Translations under genes and position numbers: made by a program
Notes under the pieces: generated by a model
The model's input: the letters and a program-made list of their open reading frames with translations, nothing else
The model's database searches: none
Told to the model about the DNA's origin: nothing
In this document: in pieces, positions 60,132 to 64,000 of the stretch
Position numbering within the stretch: position 1 is the first letter of the stretch
Layout of the letters: each line of letters opens with the position of its first letter
From: an uncultured Muribaculaceae bacterium
GTDB taxonomy: Bacteria > Bacteroidota > Bacteroidia > Bacteroidales > Muribaculaceae
DNA length: 64,000 nucleotides
Assembly: GCA_910587925.1 (NCBI GenBank)
Contig: CAJUOC010000002.1
Location: 1-64,000, forward strand
Direction of reading: 5' to 3'

Positions 60132-62735
60132 TCAGTACCAGTCGTTGTAGTAATAGCATCGGCTGTCGAAGAGGGCGTTGAGGTCGTGGATGGGCATCTT
60201 GTGGTAGTTGGAATCCTTTGATATGTAATATCGGTGGTTGGAGTCGTCGGTATAGCATATCTTGACTACCAGGCCGGTCTGCCGGCGGAATGCCTTCTCG
60301 ATGTCGTCGGGTGTCGAGCTGCCTTCGATGCGTATGGTCGACGACGATTTAAACGAGCGCACCTTGCCCATCGTGCAGTCGCGGTCGATGGAGGAGAGGT
60401 CGGAGCCCGAGCGGTCGGCTGCCTTCCCATGGCCTACCATGAAGAATCCCAGACGCAGGTATGGCCACATGTCGTTGAAAAACTTCTGAATCTCGCCCAC
60501 GGTGCAGGAGGAGTCGACATCGTATGTCATCCATCGGCCGAGCCCCTGCTGCCGCTCGCGCTCCTTGGCTCGCTTGCGCTCTTCCTCCTCGCGGCGCTCG
60601 CGCTCCTCCCTCTCGCGACGGCGGCGCTCTTCCTCCTCGCGGCGACGGCGCTCTTCCTCCTCGCGGCGGCGGCGCTCCTCTTCCCGGCGCTGCCCGATTA
60701 TACGTATCGGCTCGGCGCAGGCTATCTTGATTTTGTCGATGGCGTCGCGTACAAAGTCGATGACGGCCTCAGGCCGGGCGGCGTCTCGTCCGGTCGGGTT
60801 CAGTTTCAAGGTACCCGCGAGGCGTACTGAATCTTTTACGACTGTGGCAGTGAAAGGCGTGTCTTTGAGCGCGGCAGCAGCGTCGGCGGCTATTTTTGCC
60901 GTATCGGTGTCGGAGGGATAGTCACTGATGCCGCCGCTCACCTGGATGGTGTCGGGCTTAAACATCACCCAGATAAACCGACTTGCGATGCAGGTCGTGT
61001 CGGCCGCGACTCTAATCTGGATGTCGCCGTCTTTGTCGGTATCCGAGGAATACCGCATCGAGCGGGCATACTTCTCTACCTCCTCGCGGATACGTTTCTC
61101 GGCCTCGAGGCGGGCGCGCTCCTCGGCCTCGCGCTGCTGATATATGCGTATCGGCTCGGCGCAGGCTATCTTGATATTGTCGATGCTCTCGCGCAGAAAT
61201 TTGATGATTGCTTCTTTACGCTCTGAATTGTGCTGAAGCTCTTTCGCCTCAAGCGCGCCTCTGAGGCGCACGGTGTCTTTGTATGCGCCGACGGTGTAGC
61301 GCGTGCCTTTGAACTTGGCGTCGGCCTCGGCTGCAAGTTTCTCTGCATCGATGCCCGACGGCGTGCCCAATATACCGCCGTTGATTTTGATTTTCTCGGG
61401 CGAAATCATCACCCAGATGAAGCGGCGCAGGACACAAGTGCTGTCGGCCGGGATGGTGAGCCGGGTATCGCCGGCGTCGTCTTTGGTGGTCTCGTAGCCC
61501 ATAGTGTGCAGCAGCCTCTCAATATTCTTTTTATCGAAGAAGTCGCCGGGGCGACACGGTATATCCATCTGAAGATGTGCTTGCTGCCAGGCGCTTCTCA
61601 CATCGGAGACCGCGGCGAGCACAGCCTCGTAGAGTCGCATGTTCTGCGGGCGGTCGTCGCGGCGCAGGTCGTCGAGTGTGACACGCAGCTCCAGCCCGCG
61701 GGTCTTGCCGTCGGATACATCGGCGATGATGCCGGGGAAGTACTTGCGCAGTATGGAGTGTGTATCGGCGTCTATCTCCTTGTCGATGGTGCCGCGCACC
61801 TGCACACTCACTTTCTCGGCCCGGGGCAACACCCATACGGTGCACTGGCGGGCAAAGGAGTCGTCGCCGGGTACGACAAACTTGATGTCGCCGTCGTCGT
61901 CGATTTTTGAGAATGTATCGAGCACGCTCAGGCGGCTGCGCAGATAGTCGGCGTCGATGCCGCCGGCAAAGGTGTCGGCCGTGATGGGAGTGCGGCGGTG
62001 AATGTCGGCGAGGGCCTTACCGGCGCTGTCGACGTATTTCCTGATGGCTGCGGCAAGGACTTTGGTGGATGAAATCCTTTTCAATGGGAAGCGCTTGTAG
62101 GCGGTGAGGCAGTCGACTTTGATGTCGGTATTCAGGCCTTGGCTCTCAAACGGTTTTGCGACGGCAACCGTGTCGATGCCATACATTTCCACGTAGGCGG
62201 TAAACTCTTCCGCGCCGATCTCGATGCGGAATGGCCACGCGACTTTCAGCTCTTTCGACGCCGGTACCGACACGGCAATCGTGTCTTCCAGCTCGCGGTA
62301 GGGCTTCAGACTGAGGCTCTTGACGGCGTCGATATATGTCTCGTATGTCACGTCGAAGAGCGAGATGCCCTTGGCCGACAGCTCTTTCATGGCCTCGGCG
62401 GGTATGGAGTCTATCGCCTCATCGAGGGCGGTCGCCAGCGCAGATGTGTTTTTGATGACGGCGCTGTCAAATGTGCGCACAATCTCCACCCTGGCAGCCT
62501 CGCCGCCCTTGACGGGCGTGACTGTGGCGCGCAGCTCGGCGCCGCTCTTGCCGGGTGTGACGGTTATATCGGTGGTAGCCGCAAAATCGGTCGACGGATG
62601 GCTCGACTTTACAAACACTCCGTCGCGCTCGACGAGGAAATTTCGGGTGGTCTCAAGGGCTTCGCGCAGAGCCTGGGCCGTCTGCTCGGCCGAGCCGGTG
62701 AGGTTGTCCACTGCCTTTTTGATGAAATTCAGCAT
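60132..62735 (-). CDS. Large multi-repeat protein of unknown function, 867 residues
   Basis: There is no signal peptide or membrane span, so it is probably cytosolic. The N-terminal 250 residues are unique. At least two clear internal repeats follow: residues about 405-530 and 553-678, both with a GD.....ADSTC..RRFIWVM.-like block, a K(D/V)TVRL.G.L strand and a closing KIACAEPIRI. A weaker copy lies at about 255-345 (DDGDIKFVVPGDDSF). The pattern resembles YbjN-like domains. From about 680 to 735 runs an almost pure Arg/Glu helix (REEEERRRREEEERRRRE). The C-terminal 130 residues hold TYDVDSSCTVGEIQKFF and IDRDCTMGKVRSFKSSSTIR. I do not recognise it. A -7 element is at 62763-62770. Confidence 0.7.
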   Translation of the reverse strand: MLNFIKKAVDNLTGSAEQTAQALREALETTRNFLVERDGVFVKSSHPSTDFAATTDITVTPGKSGAELRATVTPVKGGEAARVEIVRTFDSAVIKNTSALATALDEAIDSIPAEAMKELSAKGISLFDVTYETYIDAVKSLSLKPYRELEDTIAVSVPASKELKVAWPFRIEIGAEEFTAYVEMYGIDTVAVAKPFESQGLNTDIKVDCLTAYKRFPLKRISSTKVLAAAIRKYVDSAGKALADIHRRTPITADTFAGGIDADYLRSRLSVLDTFSKIDDDGDIKFVVPGDDSFARQCTVWVLPRAEKVSVQVRGTIDKEIDADTHSILRKYFPGIIADVSDGKTRGLELRVTLDDLRRDDRPQNMRLYEAVLAAVSDVRSAWQQAHLQMDIPCRPGDFFDKKNIERLLHTMGYETTKDDAGDTRLTIPADSTCVLRRFIWVMISPEKIKINGGILGTPSGIDAEKLAAEADAKFKGTRYTVGAYKDTVRLRGALEAKELQHNSERKEAIIKFLRESIDNIKIACAEPIRIYQQREAEERARLEAEKRIREEVEKYARSMRYSSDTDKDGDIQIRVAADTTCIASRFIWVMFKPDTIQVSGGISDYPSDTDTAKIAADAAAALKDTPFTATVVKDSVRLAGTLKLNPTGRDAARPEAVIDFVRDAIDKIKIACAEPIRIIGQRREEERRRREEEERRRREEEERRRREREERERREEEERKRAKERERQQGLGRWMTYDVDSSCTVGEIQKFFNDMWPYLRLGFFMVGHGKAADRSGSDLSSIDRDCTMGKVRSFKSSSTIRIEGSSTPDDIEKAFRRQTGLVVKICYTDDSNHRYYISKDSNYHKMPIHDLNALFDSRCYYYNDWY

Positions 62736-62762
62736 ACTTGGTTTACATTAGGAATCACATCA

Positions 62763-62770
62763 CAAAGATA
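62763..62770 (-). promoter_or_regulatory. -7 element TATCTTTG for the 867-residue protein gene
   Basis: The sequence is an exact TAnnTTTG match on the minus strand, 28 bases before the ATG. The nearest TTTG upstream gives a 15-base spacer, so the -33 element is weak. Confidence 0.55.
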
Positions 62771-62819
62771 CTAAACTTTAAGCGGCAAATGGTTGTTAAG
62801 AGAATAAAAAATTCGTCAC

Positions 62820-64000
62820 ATGAAAGCTATACTTCCCATCGCCATGCTGTGCTGCGCCCTCGCCGCCGGCGCCCAGTCGCCCGCCGACGTGCAGGCCGAC
62901 TCGCTCATGGCCGACCACCGTATCATCTCGCTCGGCACGGGCGGCGTACAAGTTTCCATGCCCGTATCGCCCGAGCTGCGCGAGCGTTTTGTCAATTTCT
63001 ACTACGACCAGTTTCGCCACGCCCAGGACCCCGAGGCGCCATACTTCATGTTTATGAGCAAAGACTCCGGGCTGATGATGGGTATCGGCGGAGTGGTGAG
63101 GATGCGCGCCTGGTACGACTGGGCCGGATCGGTGCCGGCCAACGGCTTCTCGCCCATACTCATACCGATGCAGCCCGACCCGGCTCAGCGCCGCCACCTC
63201 GGCACGACCCCGGCCGGTACCTGCCTGTACTTCCGGCTCGCCGGCCGCTCGGGGCTGCTCGGCGACTACTCGGCATATATCGAGGCCAACTTCAATGGCT
63301 GGCAGGGCCGCGATTTCCATCTCAAGAAAGCGTATGTGACCGTGCGCGACGTCACGGTGGGCTATGCGGCGTCGACATTCTCCGACCCCGCGGCTGTGCC
63401 CTCGACGGTCGATGCGGCGGGGCCGTCAAACAAGCTGGCACGCACGTCGGTGCTGGTGCGCTACATGCCCCGCGTGGCCCGTCATGTGACGGTCGGAGCC
63501 TCGGTCGAGGCGCCCGAGCAGCAGATTGATGCCGACGGCGTCGATACCAAGGAGTGCAGCGTGTATGTGCCCGACTTTGCCGCTCTGGTGCAGTACGACT
63601 GGGGCCGCGGACAGCATGTGCGCCTGTCGGGCATCGTGCGCACCATGGCATACCGCGACCTGCGCTCGGGGCGCAACCGCAGTGTGCCCGGCTGGGGCGT
63701 GCAGCTCTCGTCGGTATCAAATCCCTGGGCGCCGCTCACCCTGTACGCCACCGTCAACTATGGCGCCGGATATGCCGGCATGGGCGGCGACCTGCTCGCC
63801 GGGGCATACGACCTCATCGCCGACCCCGGGCGCCCGGGACGGCTCTACGCGCCCCGCTCGCTGGGATGGTGTGTGGGCGTGCAATACAATTTCCGGCCCA
63901 ATCTCTTTGCCACCCTCATAGGCAGCCAGACGCGTTTTCTCCCCGGCAAGGCCATCTCGCCGGCCGAGTACAAGTATGGTCTGCTGGGCTCGCTCAATAT
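62820..64000 (+). CDS. DcaP-like outer-membrane porin, cut by the window end
   Basis: From the ATG at 62820 the frame stays open to the window edge (393 codons seen). The signal peptide MKAILPIAMLCCALAAGAQ is followed by the DcaP-type pattern: MMGIGGVVRMRAWYDWAG, LYFRLAGRSGLLGDYSAYIE, FHLKKAYVTVRDVTVGYAAS, TFSDPAAVPSTVDAAGP, and RTSVLVRYMPRVARH. DcaP-family trimeric porins take up anionic small molecules. The 3' end, likely short of a normal barrel by only some tens of residues, is missing. Shorter overlapping frames at 62738-63529 are not real. Confidence 0.85.
   Translation, partial: MKAILPIAMLCCALAAGAQSPADVQADSLMADHRIISLGTGGVQVSMPVSPELRERFVNFYYDQFRHAQDPEAPYFMFMSKDSGLMMGIGGVVRMRAWYDWAGSVPANGFSPILIPMQPDPAQRRHLGTTPAGTCLYFRLAGRSGLLGDYSAYIEANFNGWQGRDFHLKKAYVTVRDVTVGYAASTFSDPAAVPSTVDAAGPSNKLARTSVLVRYMPRVARHVTVGASVEAPEQQIDADGVDTKECSVYVPDFAALVQYDWGRGQHVRLSGIVRTMAYRDLRSGRNRSVPGWGVQLSSVSNPWAPLTLYATVNYGAGYAGMGGDLLAGAYDLIADPGRPGRLYAPRSLGWCVGVQYNFRPNLFATLIGSQTRFLPGKAISPAEYKYGLLGSLN

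Noticed and set aside
62738..63529. 263-codon Arg/His-rich frame over the DcaP-like gene
   Set aside because: Wrong frame; the frame from 62820 gives a signal peptide and a coherent porin sequence to the window end.

Overview
The window looks like a chromosomal segment of a GC-rich Bacteroidales bacterium, most likely of the Muribaculaceae (S24-7) type. The signs are a SusC/SusD pair, fimbrillin-type lipoproteins, DUF3575, tails that resemble type IX secretion sorting domains, BACON/LRR and C69 proteins, and repeated promoters of the Bacteroidetes form TTTG-N19-21-TAnnTTTG with little Shine-Dalgarno signal. Assignment to family level is an inference; no rRNA is present and GC content was not computed.

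Layout. 1-53: end of a tRNA-Ser(UGA) gene on the minus strand with its own promoter. 403-3277 (+): rluB-like pseudouridine synthase with a long Gln/Gly/Tyr/Arg repeat extension, then asnS. 3610-20498 (+): a 17 kb accessory locus that is the most unusual part of the window: heparinase II/III-like lyase, DUF3575 barrel, Mfa2/FimB-like lipoprotein, three tandem fimbrillin-like lipoproteins ending in Lcl/DUF1566-like domains, a second heparinase II/III-like lyase that is a surface lipoprotein, then SusC and SusD. It begins at a clear promoter, carries an internal terminator at 11270 and ends at a strong terminator at 20526. No regulator, sulfatase or other carbohydrate enzyme is in it. It could capture, cut and import a uronic-acid polysaccharide, with fimbria-like proteins in the place of the usual surface glycan-binding proteins.

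20616-32223: Ca2+/Na+ antiporter; L,D-transpeptidase-like fusion; SIMPL protein; membrane 4Fe-4S protein; then a minus-strand run gyrB-rnr-folB-C69 dipeptidase-GH25 lysozyme. 32345-34646 (+): small protein, M23 peptidase, MerR and Crp/Fnr regulators. 34664-42478 (-): LRR lipoprotein, secreted proteins of unknown role, alpha/beta hydrolase, guanine deaminase-like enzyme, zinc-type ABC ATPase and binding protein (no permease), prfA-pyrF. 42604: outer-membrane barrel. 43190-44536 (-): ECF sigma, small membrane protein and Spy-like protein. 44603-56029 (-): tight seven-gene run fumarase - PPDK_N/receiver protein - coiled-coil protein ending in QLSLF - DPP4 - membrane protein - miaA - unknown exported protein. 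56178-60001 (-): surface proteins, two with sorting-like tails and one with three DUF1566-like repeats. 60132-62735 (-): 867-residue repeat protein of unknown function. 62820 to the edge (+): DcaP-like porin, cut by the window end.

Most of the window is ordinary housekeeping DNA. The items that deserve attention are the lyase/fimbrillin/SusCD locus, the coiled-coil protein with a perfect beta-clamp motif at its C-terminus, the 867-residue repeat protein, the PPDK_N/receiver fusion, and a long inverted repeat at the promoter of the metal-binding protein gene.
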